Shown here: piece by piece, positions 45,069 to 53,332 of the stretch
Numbering within the stretch: the stretch's first letter is position 1
Layout: the number at the start of each line of letters is the position of its first letter
Assembly (NCBI GenBank): GCA_041749255.1
Contig: JBGTBR010000072.1
Span: 1 to 64,000, forward strand
Direction: 5' to 3'
Length of the DNA: 64,000 bases
Source: JABDLO01 sp041749255
Lineage (GTDB): Bacteria > Bacteroidota > Bacteroidia > Chitinophagales > Saprospiraceae
Translations under genes and position numbers: made by a program
The notes under the pieces: model-generated
Database searches by the model: none
What the model saw: only the letters and a program-made list of their open reading frames with translations
Told to the model about the DNA's origin: nothing

Positions 45069-46271
45069 ATGAATATAAAAGTATTTACTCCGGGTTACAC
45101 AATTGTTCTGGTTTTTGCCTCTTTCCTGCTATTTGGCCAGGTGACCGATTATAGCGGATCGTATGCAAATGAAGACGGAAGTGTTAAACTTATTGTACAA
45201 CCCTCTTCCGGCACAATCAGCGGAACTTTTATAGTTCAGGGACAGGAATACAAGTTTACTGGTAAAATTATCGAAGGCAACATCCATGGAACCTACACCT
45301 ATATGGGTTACCCGGTTGACCTGGCTTTTGGTTTGGTGGAAGGGGTGTACTATATCGAAAGTGAAGGTTATGTGATCGAAATGGTAAAAGAGAAGAAAGT
45401 CAGTATATCGGATATGGCTGGACAAACAGTTACCACTTCTGAACTGGGTTTTCAAAACCTCGCTGGCTCAGCTACACCTTCCAATGGCACTTTGCACAAA
45501 GATCCATTTGGACATTTTACATTTAATGCTTTGTCCGGGTGGACAGTAGGAGAGGAAGATGGGAGTTTTGGAATGGCCAATCCTTCTATCAGCCAAAATG
45601 CAGCCATCACCATCACTCCTCACCAGTATAACAGTGCCCAGCAATTAATGGCTGATATTCAGGATGTTCGCGATGAGAATGAAAGCGTATATCTCACTTC
45701 CAGATCACAATCACTTTCATCAGGTCAGATCATGACGTCATTCGATGGTACGGCCAAAGGACAGAAACTTCAAATAAAATCACTGTCCTTATTTTCACCC
45801 TTTGAAGGTGGAGTAAGTGTAACGGCCATTGTCGTGGGTAACGAAGAAATGGAAAAGTATTTTGAATTGGCTCGCTCCGTAGCCTCTTCAGTAAAGTTTA
45901 CAAAACCTCAAAAATCTTCTGCTGCTGAGCACTGGAATACATTGATCAAAGGAAGGCAACTTTTGTATATGAAAACGGAAGGTGGCTTTTCCGATAAATG
46001 GAATTATGATCTTTGCTCCGATGGCACTTTTTATTACAATTCGAATTCCTCAGGTATGTCAGGAGGTGCATCGGTATTATCCTACGCCTCACAAGACAGA
46101 AATGCAGGGACATGGAGAGTATCATCCATGGGTAACAAGGTATACCTTTCATTATACAAATCCGATGGATCGGTTTCTCAAATGGAAATTACAGCTTCAG
46201 GTCAGTCCAAAGGGCAGCTTTTATTAAATGGAAAACGACATTTTATCACAGATAATGAATCATGCCGGTGA
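45069..46271 (+). CDS. Secreted hypothetical protein with N-terminal beta-repeats
   Basis: From the ATG at 45069 (a second ATG two codons upstream at 45063 is also possible) it is 400 residues with a signal peptide ending near LLFGQ. The first 90 residues look like a small beta-domain (GSYANEDGSVKLIVQPSSG, GTFIVQGQEYKFTGKIIEGNIHGTYTY). The middle (about 140-280) contains FTFNALSGWTVGEEDGSFGMANPS and resembles a domain found in several bacterial secreted proteins. The C-terminal 100 residues (WNTLIKGRQLLYMKTEGG, WNYDLCSDGTFYYNSNS) resemble a lipocalin-like stress domain. I do not recognise the whole protein, and its role is unknown. Confidence 0.6.
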   Translation: MNIKVFTPGYTIVLVFASFLLFGQVTDYSGSYANEDGSVKLIVQPSSGTISGTFIVQGQEYKFTGKIIEGNIHGTYTYMGYPVDLAFGLVEGVYYIESEGYVIEMVKEKKVSISDMAGQTVTTSELGFQNLAGSATPSNGTLHKDPFGHFTFNALSGWTVGEEDGSFGMANPSISQNAAITITPHQYNSAQQLMADIQDVRDENESVYLTSRSQSLSSGQIMTSFDGTAKGQKLQIKSLSLFSPFEGGVSVTAIVVGNEEMEKYFELARSVASSVKFTKPQKSSAAEHWNTLIKGRQLLYMKTEGGFSDKWNYDLCSDGTFYYNSNSSGMSGGASVLSYASQDRNAGTWRVSSMGNKVYLSLYKSDGSVSQMEITASGQSKGQLLLNGKRHFITDNESCR

Positions 46272-46350
46272 AATAGAAATGCAACATGTAATGATATGAT
46301 TTCAAATATTGTTGAAAAGGGATATTGTAAAAATTAAAACCTTATAAATT

Positions 46351-46947
46351 ATGGACACAGATGACAAAACAAACCACGATGAAACCAATGAAGGGTTAAA
46401 TCAGGAGAAAAAAGCAATGGGAAATGATGGGTTTATTCATCGTTTTTTAGCTTTCATCAAGAAACATTTCATTATAGCCATATTGGCTGTAGCGTTGATT
46501 GTTGTTATTATTTGGTATTCAGCTAAGAACAAGGCTACCAATGAGCGGGCAGACAATAGGGAAACAGAACTGATATTGAAGCATGAAACAGAAAGACATA
46601 CCATGCAAATCAATAACTTAGAATTTGCTTCTATTGTGTTTTCATGGGCTGTAAGAAGTGAGTTACTGCGTGATAACCAGGAAAATCTAAATCAGCTTTT
46701 GACGATATTTACACAAAAATCAGGAGCAGATTTAGTGCAATTAATAAATCCTGAAAATAAAGAAATCTTACTTTCATCAGATAAAAAATTTGAAGGAACC
46801 ATCTACCAGAAAGAACTTAATTTTAATATAAATGAATCTGCGATTATAGAGGAAAACAATTCTGTTCAAATCCTAACTCCCGTAATGGGATTTAATACCC
46901 AAATTGGCATTCTCATAGTCGAGAAGAATAAAACGCTTGAAAAATAA
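46351..46947 (+). CDS. Single-span membrane protein with small extracytoplasmic sensor-like domain
   Basis: The 198-residue protein has a polar N-terminal tail (1-38), one membrane helix (about 40-57, HFIIAILAVALIVVIIWYS), then a coiled-coil-prone helix (NERADNRETELILKHETERH, 60-85). A C-terminal domain follows whose strands (ADLVQLINPENKEILLSSDKK, SVQILTPVMGFNTQIGILIVEKN) resemble a PAS/Cache-type fold. There is no output domain. It could be an orphan sensor or a regulator of its neighbour. The 402-codon secreted-protein gene ends 79 bases upstream on the same strand. Confidence 0.55.
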   Translation: MDTDDKTNHDETNEGLNQEKKAMGNDGFIHRFLAFIKKHFIIAILAVALIVVIIWYSAKNKATNERADNRETELILKHETERHTMQINNLEFASIVFSWAVRSELLRDNQENLNQLLTIFTQKSGADLVQLINPENKEILLSSDKKFEGTIYQKELNFNINESAIIEENNSVQILTPVMGFNTQIGILIVEKNKTLEK

Positions 46948-47137
46948 GCAGATGGGTTCTCTCATGTTGTGATGTACTTATATACGCAATTCAAGCATGA
47001 GTTTGACACGATTTTGATATAAAATATTGATATGCAGCGATATATCAATTTCACTTTCTATATACAAAAGTTACATAATACGGCTTCAATATTACGTATT
47101 ATTCTGATTTCTTATAGTTATTTAGTCAAGCCCTGTT

Positions 47138-47222
47138 GTAACTAATTCAGCTATAACCCCCAAAGCTTTGGGGGCAAAAATCCTGACAAAACAACTCATT
47201 TATGCCGGATGCTGAGTAGTTA
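47138..47222 (-). repeat. MITE-like element family 1, copy B (short, inverted)
   Basis: Read on the minus strand this 85-base copy has the same ends and blocks as 49679-49886: TTAACTACTCAGCATC, AAATGAGTTGTTTTGTCA, then directly the hairpin CCCCCAAAGCTTTGGGGG and TTATAGCTGAATTAGTTAC. The interior found in the long copies is missing, as in a deletion derivative. It lies 28 bases beyond the terminator of the S9 peptidase gene. Confidence 0.7.
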
Positions 47223-47249
47223 ATGCGCCTTTTTAAGTAAATAATTTAA

Positions 47250-47283
47250 ATAAAAATGGGGACCCGTATGAGTCCCCATTTAT
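47250..47283 (-). terminator. Terminator of the S9 peptidase gene
   Basis: Read on the minus strand, AAATGGGGAC pairs with GTCCCCATTT around an 8-base loop and is followed by TTATTT. It lies about 22 bases after the stop codon at 47305. Confidence 0.8.
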
Positions 47284-47304
47284 TGATATATCATTCAACA
47301 CAGA

Positions 47305-49239
47305 TCAATCCGAAAGAGGAACTTCTCCTTTAAGATATTGATCCAAAAAGGCAAGAATCTTGACATTGCCTTCTATTTGATTTTCTTTCTTTAGGAATCC
47401 ATGACCTTCATCTTCAAACAGAACGTATTCTACAGGAACACCATTAGCTCTTACACCCTCTACGATCTCGTCCGATTCTACCTGCAACACTCTGGGGTCA
47501 TTGGCACCTTGCAATACCAACAGAGGCTTCACCACATTTTCAGTGTGAAAAAGAGGAGATATCTTGTGAAGTCGCACACTATCTGCAGAGTAGGGGTCTC
47601 CCAATTCATCATATAGGGCTTTTCTGTTAGCTGCCCACCATGGTGGTATGGATCTGAGGGTGCGAAGCCAATTGGTAACTCCAAAAATATTGACTCCAAC
47701 TTCAAATTCTTCTGGTGTAAAGGTCAATGCAGCCATGGTCATATATCCACCATATGAGCCACCCATTATGCCAATTTTTTCAGGATCAATGTATTCAAGT
47801 GTCTGAAGATAATTTTTACCGTAAACACAATCTTGCAGGTCTACCTCACCGTGCTTTTTATCATCCATTTTGAAAAAAGTTTTACCATAACCTGAACTTC
47901 CTCTATTATTGACGGCCAATACAGCATAACCCTGATTAACCATATTTTGTATCATTTCATTGAATCCAAGTCTGGATTGCCCGCCAGGACCACCATGTAC
48001 CCATACTATGGCAGGTACTTTATTTTCGGCACTGGCCTGATGTGGTTTATAATAGATGGCAGGAATTTCCAATCCATCAAAAGAGGGATATCTCACTACC
48101 ACACCCTCTACCAACTGATCTTCTTTTATTTCAGGATTCAGGGTATGTGTCATACGTTTGGTTTCTCCGCTGTCGAAGAAATGCACGTAGAGATCGCTTG
48201 GAGTTTTTGAACTGGCTGCCGTCATTCTCATTAACTTTTCATCGTCAGAAATCAATACACTTGCTACACTCTTTCCTCCTACATCGGGAAAAGCAACCTC
48301 TTTTCCGCTTTCGTTTTCAAATAAACGAACTGTGGTTTTTCCGTCCTCATTAATACCTATAACTCTGTACTTTGCATTCCAGGAATCGTATGCATACCAA
48401 ACATCCCAGTCAGTGGTAAAAACCGTTTCAGTCTCTCCACTGGCTATATTGTATCTGGCCAGGTATTGAAATTCGCTGTCTTTGTCTGTGAGAAAGTAAA
48501 AATAGACATTGTCAAGACTAAAAAACTGCGGATTATAGGACACAGGATTGTTTTCGTCCCATTTCCAATCTACCGTTTCACCCGTTTCCCTATTGATGAG
48601 AAACATTTCATTAGATGAAGTGGTAACCGGTTTGATTGCCGCTAGATATTTTTCATCAACAGAAAGGCTGGCTGGTTGTACGCCTTCTAAATTTTCGTAC
48701 AACATGGTGGATGCATGGTTTTCTAAATCCATTTTCATTAAATCAAAAAATCTGGGATCCCTTCCATTAGAAGCGTAATAAAACGATTTCTTATCTCTTG
48801 ACCATCCTGAAAAACCAGCCTTTTCATTTTCTCCGGGAGTCAGGTCTTTCACTTCATTTCCATTGGCCACCAAATAGATGTGGTTTATTTCATTACCCCC
48901 TTTATCCGCTGTGTAGATAAATCCATTACCATCGGGAGTATAGGACATGGCAAAAATGGATTCCTCTGTCGAAGTCGTCAATTCTTTTATTGGTGATCCA
49001 TCAATTGGGATCTCAATAGCATTAAATATACCAGATTCGTTGGTACTTACCAGGAGTTTAGAGCCATCGGGAGAAAAGCTGCCCCCGGCAATGCGTACAT
49101 TTTCGAAAAATTGTTCTGCAGTATACTTTTCAGGTTCAAATGTTTCTGAATTAGTATCACTTTTACAGGATATAAATAACAATATACCTGAAAAGGAAAA
49201 AATAAAGACTTTAACAAAATCATGCAAAAAGAGTTTCAT
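47305..49239 (-). CDS. Lipid-anchored S9-family (prolyl-oligopeptidase-like) peptidase
   Basis: Alpha/beta-hydrolase peptidase, 644 residues. A lipoprotein signal puts the lipid anchor at C25 (ILLFISCKSDTN). A seven-bladed beta-propeller region follows at about 40-370 (GGSFSPDGSKLLVSTN, AMSYTPDGNGFIYTADKGG). The catalytic domain is C-terminal, with GGSYGGYMT around the nucleophile, GANDPRVL for the Asp and EDEGHGF for the His. It would digest oligopeptides in the periplasm or outside. Single gene with its own terminator; copies of a MITE-like repeat lie on both sides in opposite orientations. Confidence 0.9.
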   Translation of the reverse strand: MKLFLHDFVKVFIFSFSGILLFISCKSDTNSETFEPEKYTAEQFFENVRIAGGSFSPDGSKLLVSTNESGIFNAIEIPIDGSPIKELTTSTEESIFAMSYTPDGNGFIYTADKGGNEINHIYLVANGNEVKDLTPGENEKAGFSGWSRDKKSFYYASNGRDPRFFDLMKMDLENHASTMLYENLEGVQPASLSVDEKYLAAIKPVTTSSNEMFLINRETGETVDWKWDENNPVSYNPQFFSLDNVYFYFLTDKDSEFQYLARYNIASGETETVFTTDWDVWYAYDSWNAKYRVIGINEDGKTTVRLFENESGKEVAFPDVGGKSVASVLISDDEKLMRMTAASSKTPSDLYVHFFDSGETKRMTHTLNPEIKEDQLVEGVVVRYPSFDGLEIPAIYYKPHQASAENKVPAIVWVHGGPGGQSRLGFNEMIQNMVNQGYAVLAVNNRGSSGYGKTFFKMDDKKHGEVDLQDCVYGKNYLQTLEYIDPEKIGIMGGSYGGYMTMAALTFTPEEFEVGVNIFGVTNWLRTLRSIPPWWAANRKALYDELGDPYSADSVRLHKISPLFHTENVVKPLLVLQGANDPRVLQVESDEIVEGVRANGVPVEYVLFEDEGHGFLKKENQIEGNVKILAFLDQYLKGEVPLSD

Positions 49240-49678
49240 GTGCGAATTTTTTTAATTTTAAAAGTAAAATGAATTATCATAAGCCGACCATTATCGATAC
49301 TATACCTCCGCATTACCTGGTAATTAAAATTAAAGTATATAATAGAGTGATAACGTAGCCATGGATTTTTTGTAACTACTCAATTGTTAGCTTTTAAGAA
49401 AACCATTCAAATGATTTTTGTGAGACAAAATTTACTTTAGAAATTTAAGGAGCTGCGATGGATAGATAAAGTATTCCATATAATGAACATTTAGCGTATC
49501 GATCAAACTTTAAAATAAATAATGCCCAACATATACAATTGTTTTCTGAACTTTAAAAGCAAAAAATCAGAGAGTTACACGCAAATATCTACATGAATTG
49601 GCATATTGTGCAAATATTTATACTTACATAGGATTTGAACCGATGAGAAGAGGATTTTTGGCTTTTTATTTGATATTT
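49240..49678. other. Non-coding gap upstream of the S9 peptidase gene
   Basis: AT-rich with short repeated-looking words, including GTAACTACTCAA at about 49372-49383 that matches the end of repeat family 1 without a recognisable body. A short stretch at 49628-49640 looks like a tRNA T-arm on the minus strand but no tRNA can be built around it. No gene seen. Confidence 0.4.
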
Positions 49679-49886
49679 GTAACTACTCAGCGCACGCGCT
49701 AAATGAGCTGTTTTGTCATGATTTTTGAGTAGTTCTGACAAAATTTGTCCTTATTTCAAGGACTATGAGCTTCAATTTGGCAAAAATCCCGCCAAAACAA
49801 TTGCTGATTCATCAAATAACACTCCCCAAAGCTTTGGGGGGCGCTATTCATATTTAACTTCTCCGGGGTTATAGCTGAGTAGTGAC
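49679..49886 (+). repeat. MITE-like element family 1, copy C (full length)
   Basis: 208 bases with imperfect terminal inverted repeats GTAACTACTCAG and CTGAGTAGTGAC. It shares TGTTTTGTCATGATTTTT, TTCAATTTGGCAAAAATC and CGCCAAAACAATTGCTGATT with copy A, and the hairpin CCCCAAAGCTTTGGGG with copy B. Non-coding. Together with copy B it brackets the S9 peptidase gene in inverted orientation. Confidence 0.75.
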
Positions 49887-49954
49887 AGACATTTTAAACG
49901 AATAAAATATTCATGAGTAGGTTAATACTCAAATTGTGTGTAAAGAATTATATT

Positions 49955-52585
49955 TTATCCGCATTTACTCATGCCACAACTTTTACAGTTTAGACAACCT
50001 TCTTCATATACCAGGGCCTGGTCTCCACACGATGGGCACTCATTGTGATTGGGAATGGTGCCATCGGGTATGTACTTTCTCAATGCTCTTACTACACCAA
50101 ACTTCCAATTATTGAGGGAGACCTCATTGAGATGAAGGTTTTCAACAATGTCAACAACATATTCAATGGGCATTCCATGTCTGAGAACTCCTGAAATGAG
50201 CTTTGCGTAATTCCAGTATTCTTTGTCAAAAGTTCTCGATAATCCTTCAATGGTCACTTTGTATCCTTCGCTGTCTTCATACTGGAAATCATAGCGGCTT
50301 TTTCCTTCAGTGGACTTATTTTTGATAACCCAACCTGTATCCTCTGTAGACAGAATCGAAAAGGAATCCCTGGCACGCCCGGTGAAAATTTCGTAAGGTC
50401 TGCCATTTAAGAGGCCTACAACGGCTATCCAGGCTTCGTCCTTATTCATAAATTTTATCACATCTGCTTCCAGTATTTTTGGGCGTTTAGGGGCATTGGT
50501 ATTACTGAAGGTAAGATCATTTACCTCTTCCGTATTTGTTTTTTCATCACCTGATACCAATACTCCAGACCGGGAACCATCGCGGTAGACCGTGATTCCT
50601 TTACACCCACTTTCCCAACCGGTCTTATATATTTCGGAAACCATTTCTTCTGATGTATCTTCCGGAATATTGACAGTGACACTGATGGAATGATCTACCC
50701 ATTTTTGAACAGAGCCCTGCATTTTAACTTTAGCGACCCAATCCACGTCATTGGCCGTAGCTTTGTGATAAGGTGATTTTGCAATAATCTCTTGCAATTC
50801 ATCATCTTTCATAAGTGCCACTTCGTCTACATTATAGCCATTGGCCAATAACCAGACATTAAATTTATGGTGAAAGACCGCATATTCTTCCCAACTATCA
50901 CCGATCTCATCTACAAAATCCACCCGTGCATTCTGGTCGTTGGGATTTACTTTCTTTCTCCTTTTGTAGGACACCATAAACACGGGTTCAATTCCCGATG
51001 TGGTTTGGCTCATAATACTGGTAGTACCTGTTGGAGCAATGGTGAGAATGGCAATATTGCGCCTGCCATGTTCTGACATTTCTTTTATTAAAGCAGGCTT
51101 TTCTTTTGCCAGCCTTTTTATGAAAGGGTTGTTTTTCTCCTTATCGGCATCGTATATGGGAAAGGCTCCTCTATCTTTTGCCAACACTACCGATGAACTA
51201 TAGCACTCTATTGCAAGGATTTTATGAACCTCTGTAACGAAAGTTATGGAGTCTTCACTTCCGTATCGCAAGTTTAGTGCAGCCAGCATATCTCCTTCCG
51301 CAGTAATTCCTACTCCGGTTCTTCGCCCTTTTACACATTTTTCTCTGATGTTTTTCCAAAGTTTCAGTTCCCGGCCTTTGATTTCAATTTCCTCCGGATC
51401 GTGATGGATTTTACTTATAATGCTGTCTATTTTTTCAATTTCCAGGTCTACGATGTCATCCATGATTCTCAATGCCATTCCTGCATGATGCTTAAACTTT
51501 TCCCAATTAAATGTAGCCCTGGAGGTAAAGGGGTTTTCCACATAGCTATATAGATTGATGGCAAGCAACCGGCAACTATCATAGGGACAAAGAGGAATTT
51601 CACCACAGGGATTGGTAGACACCGTGCGAAAACCCATATCGGCATAACAGTCAGCCACCGACTCCCTGATGATCGTATCCCAGAATAAAATACCCGGCTC
51701 TGCAGATTTCCATGCATTGTGGATGATTTTGTTCCACAATTTCAATGCGTCTATTTCCTTTGTTACCTTTGGATTCGTTGAATCAACGGGAAATTGTTGA
51801 GTATATCTTTTTTGGTTCACTACAGCTTCCATAAATGCATCGTCAATCTTTACCGATACATTCGCGCCTGTAACTTTGGTACCATCTAGTTTGGCATCGA
51901 CAAAAGCTTCTGCATCGGGGTGTTTGATAGAAATGGATTGCATGAGCGCTCCCCGTCTCCCGTCCTGAGCCACCTCGCGGGTACTATTGGAATATCGCTC
52001 CATAAAAGGAACAATACCTGTCGAAGTCAGGGCACTGTTAAACACCGGACTTCCCTTCGGTCGAATGTGCGTCAGATCCAAACCTACACCTCCCCTTCGC
52101 TTCATGAGCTGTACCAACTCTTCGTCTGTTTTCAGTATACTTCCATAGGAATCAGCACTTCCTTCATTACCTATCACAAAACAATTAGACAATGAGGCTA
52201 CCTGAAAATCATTTCCTATACCAGTCATGGGCCCTCCCTGAGGGATGATGTATTTAAAATCTTTAAGGAGCTCGTACACTTCATCTTCACTGAGAGGTTG
52301 TACATATCTGGATTCGATCCTTGCTATTTCTCTGGCTAACCTCTTATGCATATCATCAGGAGTTAACTCGAATATATGGCCAAATGAATCTTTTAATGCG
52401 TATTTATTGATCCAGACATTGGCAGCAAGTGTGTCTCCTTTAAAATATTTCAGACTGGCATCATATACCTCCTGGTAACTATAATTTTTTTTCTTTTCAG
52501 TGGATTTCCTTTCTAAATCAAAAACTGCATTTTCCTGGTCGCCTATAGCCTCAGTTTTCGATAATTCTCCCGTCAATTTATTCAT
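49955..52585 (-). CDS. nrdJ: Adenosylcobalamin-dependent ribonucleoside-diphosphate reductase (class II)
   Basis: Makes deoxyribonucleotides with a B12-derived radical, so it works with or without oxygen. The 876-residue protein has the active-site region NPCGEIPLCP with C327 in NPCGE. C135 in SLSNCFVIG is a partner of the redox pair, and PTGTTSIMSQTTSGIEPVF is the loop near the substrate. The last 26 residues hold six cysteines (CPSCGDQ, CLNCKSCGMSKC), a zinc-ribbon-type tail. There is no ATP-cone at the N-terminus. No adenosylcobalamin riboswitch is recognised upstream. Confidence 0.95.
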   Translation of the reverse strand: MNKLTGELSKTEAIGDQENAVFDLERKSTEKKKNYSYQEVYDASLKYFKGDTLAANVWINKYALKDSFGHIFELTPDDMHKRLAREIARIESRYVQPLSEDEVYELLKDFKYIIPQGGPMTGIGNDFQVASLSNCFVIGNEGSADSYGSILKTDEELVQLMKRRGGVGLDLTHIRPKGSPVFNSALTSTGIVPFMERYSNSTREVAQDGRRGALMQSISIKHPDAEAFVDAKLDGTKVTGANVSVKIDDAFMEAVVNQKRYTQQFPVDSTNPKVTKEIDALKLWNKIIHNAWKSAEPGILFWDTIIRESVADCYADMGFRTVSTNPCGEIPLCPYDSCRLLAINLYSYVENPFTSRATFNWEKFKHHAGMALRIMDDIVDLEIEKIDSIISKIHHDPEEIEIKGRELKLWKNIREKCVKGRRTGVGITAEGDMLAALNLRYGSEDSITFVTEVHKILAIECYSSSVVLAKDRGAFPIYDADKEKNNPFIKRLAKEKPALIKEMSEHGRRNIAILTIAPTGTTSIMSQTTSGIEPVFMVSYKRRKKVNPNDQNARVDFVDEIGDSWEEYAVFHHKFNVWLLANGYNVDEVALMKDDELQEIIAKSPYHKATANDVDWVAKVKMQGSVQKWVDHSISVTVNIPEDTSEEMVSEIYKTGWESGCKGITVYRDGSRSGVLVSGDEKTNTEEVNDLTFSNTNAPKRPKILEADVIKFMNKDEAWIAVVGLLNGRPYEIFTGRARDSFSILSTEDTGWVIKNKSTEGKSRYDFQYEDSEGYKVTIEGLSRTFDKEYWNYAKLISGVLRHGMPIEYVVDIVENLHLNEVSLNNWKFGVVRALRKYIPDGTIPNHNECPSCGDQALVYEEGCLNCKSCGMSKCG

Positions 52586-53054
52586 TTTTTACTCTTTGTT
52601 GTGTTAATGAATTCCTTTTTGTCATTCCCATACATTAGAAAGCATACCCTTGTGCTCAATAATATTTTAATTCTTACAAACGATCGTTTTGAGTTTTGTT
52701 GCCCAGCGGACAAAAGTAATAAAACACCAAAGTCAGGCTCTCATGAAGAAATTGTAAACACGAAAAAATACTTCTCGTTGGTTATCAATCAATTCTGGAT
52801 AATTGCCATGTGTAAAGTTGGTAAAAATAACTCATGTCATAAAGTTACAACATATACCCAATTAATTGTCAATATTTTAAACATTTATTTTTCAACATCT
52901 ATAAAAAAGTTTAATATTTGATTTCAAGTACCTGACACACAGGGAGTCTTCAGATTTCCAAGCTTATTTGCAATGAAATGTGTCTCAACGCAATGAATTT
53001 AGTTAATCGTTTTATACTCAGGGAGCTATATGTTATTGTAAATTCGGGATGAGA
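52586..53054. other. Non-coding gap upstream of nrdJ
   Basis: AT-rich. A candidate promoter element TACTTTTG stands on the minus strand at 52711-52718, 126 bases upstream of the nrdJ ATG. I see no cobalamin riboswitch consensus (no GCCACTG-type box) and no NrdR-box pair. The rest appears empty. Confidence 0.4.
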
Positions 53055-53324
53055 TCATGTAGTCTGAGCTCTACAGAATGGACAGTATTTGAAACTTATA
53101 TCCACGGGTTTATAACAAAGCGAATTGATTGTTTTGGAGTTGTGAGCTATGGCCTGATTGGTGGCATTGACGGTGAGATCAGTATTCCGGTAATTGGTAT
53201 CCAATTTTACGATACGGCTGTTACCAGAAACCTTTGATCTTCAGCTTCTACTCTTTCCTTATGTCTTGGATTAAGAGAATTGTGTTGGAATAAATGGTTT
53301 TGGTGGAAGTTCTCCACGGGTCAT
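53055..53324 (-). pseudogene. Decayed short ORF ending in a zinc-ribbon CxxC motif, downstream of the SNF2 helicase
   Basis: On the minus strand an ATG at 53324, 9 bases from the helicase stop, begins MTRGELPPKPFIPTQFS and then meets several in-frame stops. The same frame reopens at 53240 and runs 61 codons to a stop at 53055, ending SLCYKPVDISFKYCPFCRAQ (then TT), a typical C-terminal zinc ribbon. A neighbouring frame covers the gap with EAEDQRFLVTAV. Two frameshifts would restore about 85 residues. I infer a decayed small gene that was co-transcribed with the helicase; the family is not recognised. Confidence 0.35.
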
Positions 53325-53332
53325 GACTTTAT

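Noticed and set aside
49620..49645. tRNA T-arm-like word GGTTCAAATCC on the minus strand
   Set aside because: No acceptor, D or anticodon stem can be built around it, and it overlaps AT-rich spacer. Only the T-arm resembles a tRNA.
6322..49886. Composite transposon formed by the family-1 repeats
   Set aside because: No transposase or IS-like gene occurs within the window, so the copies are treated as non-autonomous.
52586..53054. Cobalamin riboswitch upstream of nrdJ
   Set aside because: No B12-box consensus and no suitable stem arrangement were recognised, although the enzyme is B12-dependent.
53049..53237. Plus-strand 62-codon ORF
   Set aside because: Its codon content reads less like protein than the opposite strand, which holds the zinc-ribbon-ending remnant.
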